A stretch of 64,000 nucleotides of DNA from Pseudoalteromonas luteoviolacea (GTDB taxonomy: Bacteria; Pseudomonadota; Gammaproteobacteria; Enterobacterales; Alteromonadaceae), in assembly GCF_000814765.1 (NCBI RefSeq), contig NZ_JWIC01000007.1, positions 784,500 through 848,499 on the forward strand, written 5' to 3'. Made by a program: the position numbers and the translations under genes. Shown here piece by piece: positions 43,201-51,268 of this stretch (its first letter is position 1; each line of letters opens with the position of its first letter). The notes under the pieces were generated by a model that ran no database searches, was not told the origin of the DNA, and saw only the letters and a list, made by a program, of their open reading frames with translations.

Positions 43201-45190
43201 TTTGATCTGATGCCGTTGGTGTAAAGCTATACTCGCGGCCTGTGCCCACGATAAGTTCAGGTTGACCGCCAATGACAGGGGCCACTTCGCCTAATTTAGG
43301 GCAGGCGTCGCCAAATAGTGCTTCTGCAAACTCAGGGTTATCGACAAATGGGTTACGGTTACCTTGTTGCTCAACGATACGTTGGTGTCTATCTAGTTCT
43401 AATTGATCTATCTTATCTTCTCGATGCCAATCCATCAGGTTACACAGTACACCCAGAGTTGGTGAGCTACTTGCACTGATTTTATTCACAAGCTCAAGAT
43501 CAGGCATATTGCCGTCTGTGCCATCATAGCGCACAGCCATGTAGAACATCATACGAGCCGTATCGCCTTTTACAGCATCCCTTGGCTCAAATGAGTCGCT
43601 GTCGGTAAAGTTACCCGGTGCGTTATCAACTGGGTTACCGCCATCATCATAATCTTTGCTACTACGCGTGGAGTTAACCTTGACATTGGTGGGTCTTAGG
43701 TGATGAATATCGGTATAGCCATATTGGTTATCATTTGGGAAACCATGTGACTTTGGCCAACTATGCTCTCGGTTCCAATCTGTTGTACCGCCTCCATTGG
43801 TGTCTTTAGACTGACTTTTTCCAGTGTAAAACAGTAGTACATTGTTAGGGTTATTTGGATCTTCATCGGTATACTTTAGCGCGTCCCACACTTGCGAGTA
43901 AGTCATTCTCTGTTGACCTTGTCTCGCAATTAAAGAGAGTGCACTTTCTAACTCTGTACCGACTTTGCCAATTGTCGAGGCGTAGTAGGTAGTGTAATCA
44001 TAGTTACTGCCCGGTTTATCTGTGACCGAAATTGAAAATGCTGGCAAACTCACCGGTGCATGCAAGCCATCTGACACTGAAATAATGATATTGTCATGCT
44101 CACCGACATCAGATTCCGCTGGAGTACCACTGAGTTGACCGGAAAGCGTATCGAATGCAGCCCAGCTTGGCTTGTTCGTGATTGAAAACACCAAATCATC
44201 ATTTTCGAGGTCGATGGCCACAGGTGTGAAGGTATACTGCCGAGTCGCTTGCACTGATGTATCGGGCGTACCGGAAATGACAGGCGCATCATTGGTGCCT
44301 GCTGCTCTTACCAAGATGGTAAAGCTGTTAAGTGCATTGGTCACGGTGCCATCGTTGACTGTGATCACAATGTTGTCGTATATGCCCATATCAGCGGCTG
44401 TTGGCGTGCCTGAGAGTTTGCCTGTCGTGGTATCAAAGCTTGTCCAACTCGGCTTGTTTTCTATGGCAAACACCAGTGTGTCACCATCAAGGTTGGTCAC
44501 TGTCGGGGTGAATGCGTATGTGTCTGTGGCATTCACGAAGCTTTTAGGTGAGCCACTTATTTCAGATGGGATATTACCATTGCCGCCACAGGCGGCAGGC
44601 CCTGAGCAACCAAGGCCATCAAAGGTGTCTTGTGCAAAGCCAACCCATTCGTTTGCTGGGTCAAATGCATCATCTATGGTGGTGTCACCGTTTTCGATAC
44701 CTACTTTTCGACGCAGTGTTCTATTTGCTGTACTGTTATCGCCAGAGCCCCAATATTTGCCGGGATCAGTACCGACTTGTCCAATACTGTCTACAATAAC
44801 ACCATTAACCATCAAGGTTAACGCATCGTCACCATTGAAATTAGTGGCGGTACTGGCAATATCACCAAGTGTTTTGAGTTTGTCACTCGCGCTGCTGTTG
44901 TACAGGACATAACTACTGCCCCCTGCGAGTGTACCAGATAGGGTAAGCGGCGTGACTTCATCCAGCTTTTTACCATTTGTAGTTAACGCAATACTAACGG
45001 TGCTAAGATCAATGCTATTGTTGCCAAAATTAGTAATTTCAAGCGCTTTGTTACTACCGCTACCTTCCACATACTCTGTGAAGATAACGTTTGCATTTGC
45101 GTGTCCCATGACGACACTTGAACACAGCCCCATCGCGATGCAGCGGCCCAAGTATCGCAGTTTTCCACGATGCTTATTGTTAGAGTTCAT
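37202..45190 (-). CDS. Giant surface nuclease: endonuclease I domain plus ExeM/NucH-type EEP domain
   Basis: 2,662 residues. Layout: signal peptide (1-33); lamin-tail-like domain (about 34-190); two putative Ig repeats; endonuclease I domain (about 397-633, with DWNREHSWPKSHG and LRPTNVKVNSTRSS); more Ig repeats; second lamin-tail-like domain (about 826-990, with FTEYIEGSSSNKAVEITNF); OB-like region; endonuclease/exonuclease/phosphatase domain (about 1265-1573, with ASFNVLNYF, LMEIENNG, GDFNAY, SLDHML, SSDHDPV). Then come cadherin/tandem-95 repeats, a Calx-beta-like stretch, further repeats, and a tail with SSSGS, a hydrophobic helix and HRRR (GlyGly-CTERM type). Both nuclease sites look intact. 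Likely role: degradation of extracellular DNA at the surface. Confidence 0.92.
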   Translation of the reverse strand: MNSNNKHRGKLRYLGRCIAMGLCSSVVMGHANANVIFTEYVEGSGSNKALEITNFGNNSIDLSTVSIALTTNGKKLDEVTPLTLSGTLAGGSSYVLYNSSASDKLKTLGDIASTATNFNGDDALTLMVNGVIVDSIGQVGTDPGKYWGSGDNSTANRTLRRKVGIENGDTTIDDAFDPANEWVGFAQDTFDGLGCSGPAACGGNGNIPSEISGSPKSFVNATDTYAFTPTVTNLDGDTLVFAIENKPSWTSFDTTTGKLSGTPTAADMGIYDNIVITVNDGTVTNALNSFTILVRAAGTNDAPVISGTPDTSVQATRQYTFTPVAIDLENDDLVFSITNKPSWAAFDTLSGQLSGTPAESDVGEHDNIIISVSDGLHAPVSLPAFSISVTDKPGSNYDYTTYYASTIGKVGTELESALSLIARQGQQRMTYSQVWDALKYTDEDPNNPNNVLLFYTGKSQSKDTNGGGTTDWNREHSWPKSHGFPNDNQYGYTDIHHLRPTNVKVNSTRSSKDYDDGGNPVDNAPGNFTDSDSFEPRDAVKGDTARMMFYMAVRYDGTDGNMPDLELVNKISASSSPTLGVLCNLMDWHREDKIDQLELDRHQRIVEQQGNRNPFVDNPEFAEALFGDACPKLGEVAPVIGGQPELIVGTGREYSFTPTASDQNKDDLTFSIVNKPSWAAFDTQTGRLSGTPVAADIAVYEHIEISVTDGKSTVSLPSFSIEVVDSSSIKNPPTILGTPSTSAVVGIAYRFKPEASDEDNDTLTFSITNKPSWATFNTQNGELSGTPSSQDVGVTSNIVIGVSDGNTDVVALPEFSIQVSEKVEASKVIFTEYIEGSSSNKAVEITNFTGATLDLSRVTITLADNGKPLTTAGLRTQTLSGELKHGESHVIANSSANDDIKSRQDSTSTITYFNGDDALVLTVDGQIADVFGQVGTDPGSAWGSGNTSTKDTTLRRKDGITSGDTSLDDAFDPSIEWEGFEKNTADGLGCSGVSACAADEVVLGACNAPATLISTIQGNQAASPLVNQTVVIEGVVVAAFQGSGQHGGFFIQEEDRHADTDSTTSEGIFVADTTTQVSIGEQIRVLGTVVEKYDLTQISTVKESLSCATDVLSQVTPTEVNLPFAKDFDQESLEGMWVSMAQKLHVTLSHNFTKFGEIYLSQGMRMQPTNKYSKDDPRRLELADLNTRNVLLVDDNSTQSNPEAISYFPSFSAEMPLRSGDQVSNMSGVIHYAYGNYRLIPTSLPKFEKSNPRRTKPIERISDQHIRVASFNVLNYFVNFSGRGANNEKEFIRQRSKVIRAILASDADVVGLMEIENNGYGDNSAIKNLIDGLNEHDDTNDWAFINPQLDQVGTDTITVGIIYRVNRVIPQGNAQVITKSPFDEATRAHRPPMLQSFKPMNGGKEIRVVVNHFRSKIGACDDGTDDAVEGMCNGQRILAAKTVATAVTQENIDTSTGSPVYAILGDFNAYAYEAPMLEFYNANFKNISLEKGAGDNYSYYYNGVAGSLDHMLTASSSMDRIAQSMHWHINADEAAGLDYNVEDKSEDQQNKWFSDSPYRSSDHDPVITDFDLTNVVLPNNQAPVANDDTAEAEQGEAITIDVLVNDTDADSDPLTISAATLISGEGEVSYSDAQVSFTPNVNFVGEATISYTIIDGNGGTAIATIHVNVIARNLAPVAINDTANTLEDQSVTVSVLNNDTDENIASVKVTSATLNSGLGQVTHSDSTITYAPAEHFNGTAQITYEIRDDAGLSATAHVAITIAPQNDAPTAVQDSAVASAKSLANIDVLANDTDIDGDTLNITSAEADVGSVEVNGNVLQYQAPALNTGHATIHYIISDGTATAQATVNVQISTTNLAPVAKDDFVQLAEGQSSATIAVLDNDSDPDGDALSLVAVSTDVGNAIIEDNQIVFSTNDTFNGIAQVRYAISDGFGGRAEAVLELRQNQPSTPVITAPADLTVNATGQLTQVDLGVATAVDGNGEPISVELLGSNFLPSGANRVYWQACGSNNVCERVAQIVNVNPMVSIPSPSQMVVEGQTATIPVVLSGEHFAYPLAINFTVSGTASEADFTPVSGQITIESGTQGQIAVATVLDDIEDANETIVITLDSSDLNSSAQMRHEITIVESNIAPTLTLTAQQQDEVRSIMVTEHGLITITADVMDQNSADTHTIVWQTQTGLSNESNDPTQFSVNASTLSDGVYQVSATATDNDGLSDTQTVIFKVVSAQPTLDANTDTDGDLISDAQEGYGDDDADGIPNYLDPIDAQCNVLPSSGNNWESGLIEVEAGVCMSLGSLSLGSNKNAALLNVDEAVQTGLISADEGMENRGGIFDFVVDVPRGVDSVSIVLPQQAATPANAQYRKYLPNQGWVTFSAQNGNALHSALGQQGYCPSMNDSSWQEGLVEGAWCVKLTLVDGGEYDADGLKNGKIVDPGGVSVTQTDNRAPVAVDDTLEATFNQSVTLQVLANDTDADNDTLYIVNATARHGAVSINADSSLQYQSAIDFIGVDTVEYTLSDGQGGTSTATVQITVVAQAQQKNQPPVAVNDVAEVFNNNTVTVDVIANDSDPEGHQLTLFSATADSGEVTFTATAITFKPAPHSEGEVTINYVVVDEQGASASGILVITVKEANVIERVETRTIRSSSGSMPLFLLLLVVPALLHRRR

Positions 45191-45814
45191 ATTTTTCCCG
45201 TGTGTTTATCACTCTGTTTTATCATTTGCGAGTTAGATTATTTTTAAGGGTTCAAATATTCCCATTAAAAAATGGGAGGCGAATATAATACTCTATTATG
45301 AACTTTTTATTAAAAATGCTTTAAATATAGGACATCTAATTGCAACAATTCCCCACCTCTAGTTATTAACACGCTCTACAGCTCAAGTATTTTAATGGGG
45401 ACATATGTCCTTGCATAATATCATGATTTATAGAGGTTTCTGTCATGTGTGGATTTTTTGTTACTTTCGGGTGGCGTGTATCTGCGGGGGTATCTCACTT
45501 TCTATAAAATCACTTTATTAACATTTTTTAATTATTTGATGCTTTTTGTATACAATAAAGAACGTTCTAATTTTTACAATTGTTTACGTTTTGGGTTCTT
45601 TTTGAACAGGTTGCATGGTTTTTTTGAAAGGAAAATGGATAAAAAACCGATAATTGCAATAATGAGGTTGGTGACCATGCATATGGAATAAAGTCGAAGC
45701 TTACATGTATGGAAAGAGAAGTGCAGTGTTATTTAGTTATGCTTTTAACATCATTATTAGGGTAGAATAAAGGAACTATCTCTAACATTAAAGAACAATA
45801 AAGCTAATAATATT
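45191..45814 (+). other. AT-rich divergent intergenic region
   Basis: About 620 bases between the nuclease gene (minus) and the SUMF1-like gene (plus), carrying both promoters. A hydrophobic 80-codon plus-strand frame (45449-45691) was considered too weak. No RNA gene was recognised. Confidence 0.4.
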
Positions 45815-46732
45815 ATGATTTTAGAAGATCTACATCTCTGGGGACAAGCTTCAGACACAGAACAACATCAAGCAATTAAAGACTTTATACAGAGCAATGC
45901 ATTGGATAAGCACTTTGAATTCATCTCAGTTGAAACTTTTTCTTGTGCAGCGTTACAACATCGCATCGGCGTATTTAAGCACCTAGCAACAGGTATGCCC
46001 TTTCACTTATTACCCGGTTGCACTCATTTTCAAGCAGGTTTAGATGAACAACAATATGAGTATGTGAGTAATCACTATTCGATGGACTTGCCTGAGTTCT
46101 TCCCCACGAATGAGTTGGATGAAAACGGTGAAAACGTCAGACAATCAGTGACTGTGCCCCCCATGTTGATTTCCCGCTTTGCGATCACCGAGTCGGTATG
46201 GATAGCGCATAAAGGCATGCGATTACATCGTCAGTTCGGCGACGACCACCCAATTGATGCCGTGAAAAGGCACGCTGTGCAAAGCTGGGCAATGAGGCTT
46301 GATTTGTCATTACCTTCTAATATTGAATGGGAATACGCATGTAGAGCAGGAAGTAATACTTTGTTTTATTGGGGAAATGAACCAAACCCGGATTATGCGC
46401 TACAAGAGCGACACAAAGACGCTATGGATGGGTATAGAACATTCACCGAAGCAGAGCAGGGGCCAGCTAATGCGTTTGGATTATTGGGCATGATAGGTAA
46501 CCAAGCGGAGTGGGTGTTGGATGATGTACCAGACTACCCTGCGCCACTGCAAGCATACCCTTTGATCTTAGGGATGGAAGATGATGGTTTGGATGGCATA
46601 CTGCGTGGGGGCTGGCACGATTATGGTTGGTCGTTTAACCGAGCTACATCTCGCATCCAATGCGGTGCCGCCGACAGTGGTTGTAGTGGCCGCCTTGTCT
46701 TTCGATTAGCAGATCATAAAGCAAGGCAGTAA
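45815..46732 (+). CDS. SUMF1 / formylglycine-generating-enzyme-like domain protein
   Basis: 305 residues, no signal peptide. The N-terminal 70 residues are unassigned. The rest follows the SUMF1 fold: MPFHLLPGCTHFQAG, then the insert-bearing region, HPIDAVKRHAVQSWAM, LPSNIEWEYACRAGSNTLFYWGNE, GPANAFGLLGMIGNQAEWVLD and ILRGGWHDYGWSFNRATSR. The two active-site cysteines of true formylglycine-generating enzymes, after RGG, are replaced (HDYGWSFN). It is therefore not expected to make formylglycine and may be a binding or scaffold member. No sulfatase gene is nearby. Confidence 0.8.
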   Translation: MILEDLHLWGQASDTEQHQAIKDFIQSNALDKHFEFISVETFSCAALQHRIGVFKHLATGMPFHLLPGCTHFQAGLDEQQYEYVSNHYSMDLPEFFPTNELDENGENVRQSVTVPPMLISRFAITESVWIAHKGMRLHRQFGDDHPIDAVKRHAVQSWAMRLDLSLPSNIEWEYACRAGSNTLFYWGNEPNPDYALQERHKDAMDGYRTFTEAEQGPANAFGLLGMIGNQAEWVLDDVPDYPAPLQAYPLILGMEDDGLDGILRGGWHDYGWSFNRATSRIQCGAADSGCSGRLVFRLADHKARQ

Positions 46733-46872
46733 ATAACATCTTATGTGTCCTTGTCAGCAAAAAGCCGTACTGGCAAGGTACATCATGATGAAGGCCCGTA
46801 TGTTCTGCGTGCTTTCTCATCACGTTGTGAGTCACCCTTGATGTCACCCCCTTTGCTACTTTGCAACATAGA

Positions 46873-47763
46873 TTATTTATCGCAACTGGGCATAGCGTGT
46901 TCAAACTTGCCTGTTAACAACCACTCGGGCAAGTAATCATTTTGGTGTTGTGGCACATAACCATATTTATCATGAGCGACACAAACTGGAGCAATGAGCT
47001 GCTTTGGCAGCATATGGGTGTTGAGCTCGGTGTCACGTCGTTGCATGTTACTGTGTCGAGTAAATTGCGCGACCACAGCGGCTTCAAAGGCTTCTAGGTC
47101 TTGTGTGGTTCTGAGTTCATCGAGTGCTTGCCACATACCTAATTCATACCAATAGTCTGTTGAAATGTGCTTGCTGAGTGCATTACACTTTTCTAGTAGT
47201 GTCACAGGCTCACTATTGCCATATACGGCTGAGTGAATGAAATTTGCGTGTGCCGTAAGCCCGAGTATCGTGTTATCGGTTCCATTTATTTCCATAGCTT
47301 CATCAGGGATAGAGTCGAGCAATATTTCTATACATGTTTTATCGCGCATAATGATGGCCATTTCTAGCATTAAGCATAATGTTGCAGGAGTAAGCTTCTC
47401 GTCTTCTGGTACCTCAAATAAATCGAGCTCTGTGTCAAAAATACGAAAGGCTTTTCTTTCTCCTACAGGTAGCTTTTCCGCAATTATCATATGTCTGTAT
47501 ACATCACACACTGTTCGCCAATGGGCTATCACTTCTTTCAGTTGTTCAGGTTGGGAGAAAAAGCAGAAATGCAGATAGTTTTGTAAAGCAATTGACTCTG
47601 CAATCTTAGATAGCTCCCATATCGTTGTGATTGGTCCAAGGGTAGGTAACTTTTCCAGTTGATTTTTGATACTTTCCTGGTCTTCCTCTGCAATCATGAT
47701 GAAGAGCTTTTTATAAATCTCCATATCATCATAATGTCTTGGGTAGTATTTTATATGTGTCAT
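46873..47763 (-). CDS. Cytoplasmic helical protein, unknown
   Basis: 296 residues, no signal peptide, mostly helical and acidic. The C-terminus has HDKYGYVPQHQNDYLPEWLLTG. The overall pattern weakly recalls immunity-type proteins (for example Imm49-like), but I cannot support the family. It converges with the SUMF1-like gene. If it is an immunity protein, the cognate toxin is not obvious in this window. Confidence 0.65.
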   Translation of the reverse strand: MTHIKYYPRHYDDMEIYKKLFIMIAEEDQESIKNQLEKLPTLGPITTIWELSKIAESIALQNYLHFCFFSQPEQLKEVIAHWRTVCDVYRHMIIAEKLPVGERKAFRIFDTELDLFEVPEDEKLTPATLCLMLEMAIIMRDKTCIEILLDSIPDEAMEINGTDNTILGLTAHANFIHSAVYGNSEPVTLLEKCNALSKHISTDYWYELGMWQALDELRTTQDLEAFEAAVVAQFTRHSNMQRRDTELNTHMLPKQLIAPVCVAHDKYGYVPQHQNDYLPEWLLTGKFEHAMPSCDK

Positions 47764-48103
47764 TAATAAACCTTAAACGGGGCGTTTCAGCCCCTTGGTA
47801 ATTTATTGAACTTTAATTTTTATATATTGGATGGTGATTTTAAGTTTTTGTTTTTGCTAATTTTAAATGCAATGATATTGGCTGAGATATCAATGTATAT
47901 CCTACCATGCTATTTATTGTTGTGTTACTTTTCAATTGGTTGGATTTTTGTTTTAAATTTTAACTTTGTCTTATGGGGTCCTTTGGTTTTTTTATCTTTA
48001 ACCCTACCAATATAAATTTATTTATATTGGACCTGTTCGTTTATTGCAGCGATGATTATTTTAAGTTCTAATCAGCTAAATAAATAAAAACTCGAAAAGA
48101 ACG
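47764..48103 (+). other. AT-rich intergenic region with perfect inverted repeat
   Basis: About 340 very AT-rich bases between divergent genes. It contains a perfect 10-bp inverted repeat CCAATATAAA / TTTATATTGG (48007-48016 with 48021-48030, 4-base spacer), which may be an operator or cruciform. A hydrophobic 69-codon frame (47806-48015) lacks a ribosome site. Confidence 0.45.
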
Positions 48104-48991
48104 ATGGAAAATACTCAGAACAAGCTCATTGATTTAATGGATGCTATGTATGTCACTGTGAGCAACATGCGCGAAGCAGATTGGCTTGGCGACCCACAAT
48201 GTGGCAGCGAGGCAACCTTGTCACAAGAGCAGGTGTTATACGACCAATATCAAAGTCTACGAGCTGAATTAGTCACTTTAAATCCTGATTATATTGATGC
48301 CAGTGCGCATATTGTGAATCGATATGGTGAACAGTTATCTTTTGCGCAAGCACAGGAGGAAATGAATATAAAAATCCATGCGTTTGAAAGCGGAAATAAA
48401 AAACGTGCTGAGGTACATGTCAAAGAGGCTCAATTGCAACATCAGCAGCAACTTGCTGAACAGTTAAAACGTCAACAAGAAGACGAGGTCAAAAACCAGG
48501 CACAAGAATTGAAAAAGCTGAAGGAGTCTTTGGCACCTTGGCGCGCGATAGAAAATAAAGTGCACCCAGAGGAGTCTGATTTGCAAAGGCACACTAGGCT
48601 ACAAGCGCTTGCCGAACAGCTTCAGTTTGTCTCTTATATTGATAGCTTTCAGGAGGTGTATCACGCCTTACGCAGCGGCGTGTCCGTTGATGAATTAACC
48701 CAGTACTTAGTCGCACCAGAAAAAGATCAGGGCTTGTATACCTTATTATGTGTTGTGGATGACCTCGTGCTTTATCAAGGCACGGAGCGACATCTCGCGC
48801 CGGGTTCAAACTTTTCTCGTTTGCTTGCGCTGCAATACGATCCGCAAAGGTTGAATGAACGTCATAGTCCTTTACCAAGCGCTGCGTTTGCCTTAATTGA
48901 AAAAAGGCGTATCGCTGTCAAAATGGCCTCAGATTGTGCATTTCAGCCTGTGGGTGCTGAGCAAGAAATCCTAGTATTTTGTCCCCTGTAG
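48104..48991 (+). CDS. Coiled-coil protein, unknown
   Basis: 295 residues, cytoplasmic by sequence. A strongly charged coiled coil occupies about 100-150 (HQQQLAEQLKRQQEDEV, then AQELKKLKESL). Globular ends flank it: the N-terminal part starts LIDLMDAMYVTVSNMREADWLG, and the C-terminal part has LLCVVDDLVLYQG and FSRLLALQYDPQRL. I do not recognise a family. It is transcribed divergently from the helical protein gene at 46873 and may form a small accessory locus with it and the SUMF1-like gene. Confidence 0.7.
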   Translation: MENTQNKLIDLMDAMYVTVSNMREADWLGDPQCGSEATLSQEQVLYDQYQSLRAELVTLNPDYIDASAHIVNRYGEQLSFAQAQEEMNIKIHAFESGNKKRAEVHVKEAQLQHQQQLAEQLKRQQEDEVKNQAQELKKLKESLAPWRAIENKVHPEESDLQRHTRLQALAEQLQFVSYIDSFQEVYHALRSGVSVDELTQYLVAPEKDQGLYTLLCVVDDLVLYQGTERHLAPGSNFSRLLALQYDPQRLNERHSPLPSAAFALIEKRRIAVKMASDCAFQPVGAEQEILVFCPL

Positions 48992-49211
48992 GTTCCATAT
49001 CGCACCGAACCAATATTTTTAGTTTCTCTAAGATGAAGGGCATATTTTCACCTGTTTGTACGTTAACATCATTTTGTCCTTGTTAATATATTGGGGTCAT
49101 GATAGCGTGCTCCCGTTTTTAAAATGGTAAATTTTAAGGGCTAATAGATTGAAATATATCTAAATAAATTTGTTATTTATGTTTTGTGATTTTTAGGTTT
49201 AAGAGGTGTTT

Positions 49212-50696
49212 ATGAAGTTTTCAGAGAGAAAGGACTCTTTGCGTATCATTGTCAGTACTGTGGTATTTTCTACAGTATTATCAGCATGTGGCAGCAATGA
49301 TACCAATGAGGTCGTAGTTCAACAGGCAAAACCTGCAGCAGAGCCTAAAGTAAATCAGGCTGTGGTAGTGGGGGCCGGCTTGTCTGGACTGACAGCTGCT
49401 TATGAGCTGGAGAGTATAGGTTACTCGGTGACGATCCTCGAAGCAAAGGATAGAATTGGTGGTCGTATAGGTACATACGATATGGGTCAACAGCATGGTG
49501 AAATAGGCGGTGAGTTTATTGATGGGCCAACAGTGCATCAAGAAATTCATCGATATGCCAGCCTGTTTAATGTTGAGCTTGCAGACACGGGTTACTGGGG
49601 CGAAATAGAGACTGGTGCTTACTATGTCGACGGTAAATTAGTAAGTTACACAGATTTTGAAAACAATTTTGATGCGCAAATTGTTGCTGATTACAATCGT
49701 TTTTATGATGAATTAAGTTTACTTGCAGATGCGGTCCCTGATCCTGATGAGCCTGCGCTTTTAGACAAAGCGAAGGAATACGACCTCACGACTGTGCAAA
49801 GCTGGATTGATGGGTTGCAACTACATCCAGAAGCTGAGTTGCTTGCGGAGCAATTTGTCAGAGGCGAATTTGATGAGCCAAGCGATCTGTCTCTATTACA
49901 TTTAGCGCAGTATGCCAAAGTATATGAGCAGGTATCCGATGATGACGTAGAAGGTTACCGTTTCTTAAAAGGTGGTAGAGCGATGGCGCAAGCCTTTGCA
50001 GATAATATCGACGGTGATATCCACTTGAGTCAGCCAGTTGTCAGTATTAGCGAGCAAAATGATCGCGTAACGATTGAAACAACAACAGGCGCAAGTTACG
50101 AGGCTGATGTTGTTGTCGTGACGGTGCCATTACCGGTATTAAACAAAATTACGTTTACACCTTTATTGCCCCAAGAAATGAGTGATGCAGCAAGAAATAT
50201 GAACTATGGTTCTCACTCAAAAGTATTGCTGCAATATAACAAACGTTTTTGGTTAGACCAGAATTTAGGGGGAGATACAGTCGTAGCGAGTGGCCTTCCA
50301 ACTGGGTGGACATGGGAAACCACTGAGCGCCAAGAAGGAACCGGTGGTATTCTCGTAACGTATACCTCTGGAGATTACAGCCAAATACAAAAAGAGTGGA
50401 CAGATCAACAGATCGTCGATGCTAGGCTGGATGAAATCGAAGTTATGTATCCAGGCTCTAAGCAGTATCTGGTGGATACAAAAGTACAGAACTGGGTTGC
50501 TGAAGAGTGGACAAAAGGTGGCTTTATTGCTTACGGTCCAGGTCAAATAAGCAAATATTGGAAGTTATTCCAGCAGCCTGTCGGCCGAGTGTATTTCGCG
50601 GGAGAGCACACCGATACGCTTTATCTAGGTTACATGGAAGGTGCAGTACGCAGTGGGATCCGCGTATCTCAACAAATCAAAGAGTTAAACCTTTAA
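49212..50696 (+). CDS. Flavin monoamine oxidase family lipoprotein
   Basis: 494 residues from ATG 49212, with AAGAGG 5 bases upstream. The leader ends in a lipobox (VLSAC), so the enzyme should be membrane-anchored and facing the periplasm, unusual for this cytosolic-type fold. The Rossmann FAD motif VVVGAGLSGLTAAYELESIG and EAKDRIGGRI are at about 48-85; the C-terminal FAD motif YFAGEHTDTLYLGYMEGA is at about 455-475. The family oxidises primary amines, polyamines or amino acids with release of H2O2. It is monocistronic with a good terminator. Confidence 0.9.
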   Translation: MKFSERKDSLRIIVSTVVFSTVLSACGSNDTNEVVVQQAKPAAEPKVNQAVVVGAGLSGLTAAYELESIGYSVTILEAKDRIGGRIGTYDMGQQHGEIGGEFIDGPTVHQEIHRYASLFNVELADTGYWGEIETGAYYVDGKLVSYTDFENNFDAQIVADYNRFYDELSLLADAVPDPDEPALLDKAKEYDLTTVQSWIDGLQLHPEAELLAEQFVRGEFDEPSDLSLLHLAQYAKVYEQVSDDDVEGYRFLKGGRAMAQAFADNIDGDIHLSQPVVSISEQNDRVTIETTTGASYEADVVVVTVPLPVLNKITFTPLLPQEMSDAARNMNYGSHSKVLLQYNKRFWLDQNLGGDTVVASGLPTGWTWETTERQEGTGGILVTYTSGDYSQIQKEWTDQQIVDARLDEIEVMYPGSKQYLVDTKVQNWVAEEWTKGGFIAYGPGQISKYWKLFQQPVGRVYFAGEHTDTLYLGYMEGAVRSGIRVSQQIKELNL

Positions 50697-50705
50697 GCTA
50701 TGAGA

Positions 50706-50733
50706 AAGTGCCTGACAACAGGCACTTTTTTAT
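50706..50733 (+). terminator. Intrinsic terminator after the amine oxidase gene
   Basis: AAGTGCCTG / CAGGCACTT, a 9-bp stem (50706-50714 with 50719-50727) with a 4-base loop, followed by TTTTTATTTG. Confidence 0.85.
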
Positions 50734-51268
50734 TTGGGCAATATCAGTGATGTGTGCCCTGAACAATGACTTACCCTGCACTGAGCTTTTCGATACGCTT
50801 ACTCATAAAACCGACTTTATTGATTATCTTTAATCTATTTAGTTGTTTTTCAGTCATTATCAGCACGTTTTTTCTTACCTGTCTTCCTCTCAATTTTAAT
50901 AGTGGGATGATTATATTAACTCTGTTCGATCTGCATCGCATAACACAGTGGCTAATATTGAAGTTTATAAAACTTGGAAATTGAAGCGCTAAAGCTCAAT
51001 AAATATTGGTCAGGAATTTTATATTTCATTAAATTTTAATTGTTAAAATATAAAGTTTTTTCATGGTTTTGGTGGTTATGTTTATAATAAGCACAAATTT
51101 ATTGTTATAATGTATCAGAATTTCAAATTTTTTAAGTTTATATGGAATATTTATTTAAATATTTTGTTTTTGTTGTTGTTTTTTGAAAAAAAATGGGTTT
51201 AATTGTTTTGAGCAAGTAAATAGTCATTGCTCAGGCTCACTAATGACTCAATAATTTGGAAAATAATA
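50734..51268 (+). other. Very AT-rich intergenic region before the M6 protease
   Basis: About 535 bases, strongly AT-rich with long T and A runs (51110-51200). It must contain the promoter and leader of the protease gene. No gene or structured RNA was recognised. Confidence 0.45.

Noticed and set aside
45449..45691. 80-codon plus-strand frame before the SUMF1-like gene
   Set aside because: AT-rich, Phe/Leu-rich by composition, no ribosome site; probably chance.
45815..46732. True formylglycine-generating enzyme (sulfatase activator)
   Set aside because: The catalytic cysteine pair is missing and no sulfatase gene is nearby, although the fold motif is clear.
47806..48015. 69-codon very hydrophobic plus-strand frame
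   Set aside because: Base composition explains the hydrophobicity, and no ribosome site precedes it.
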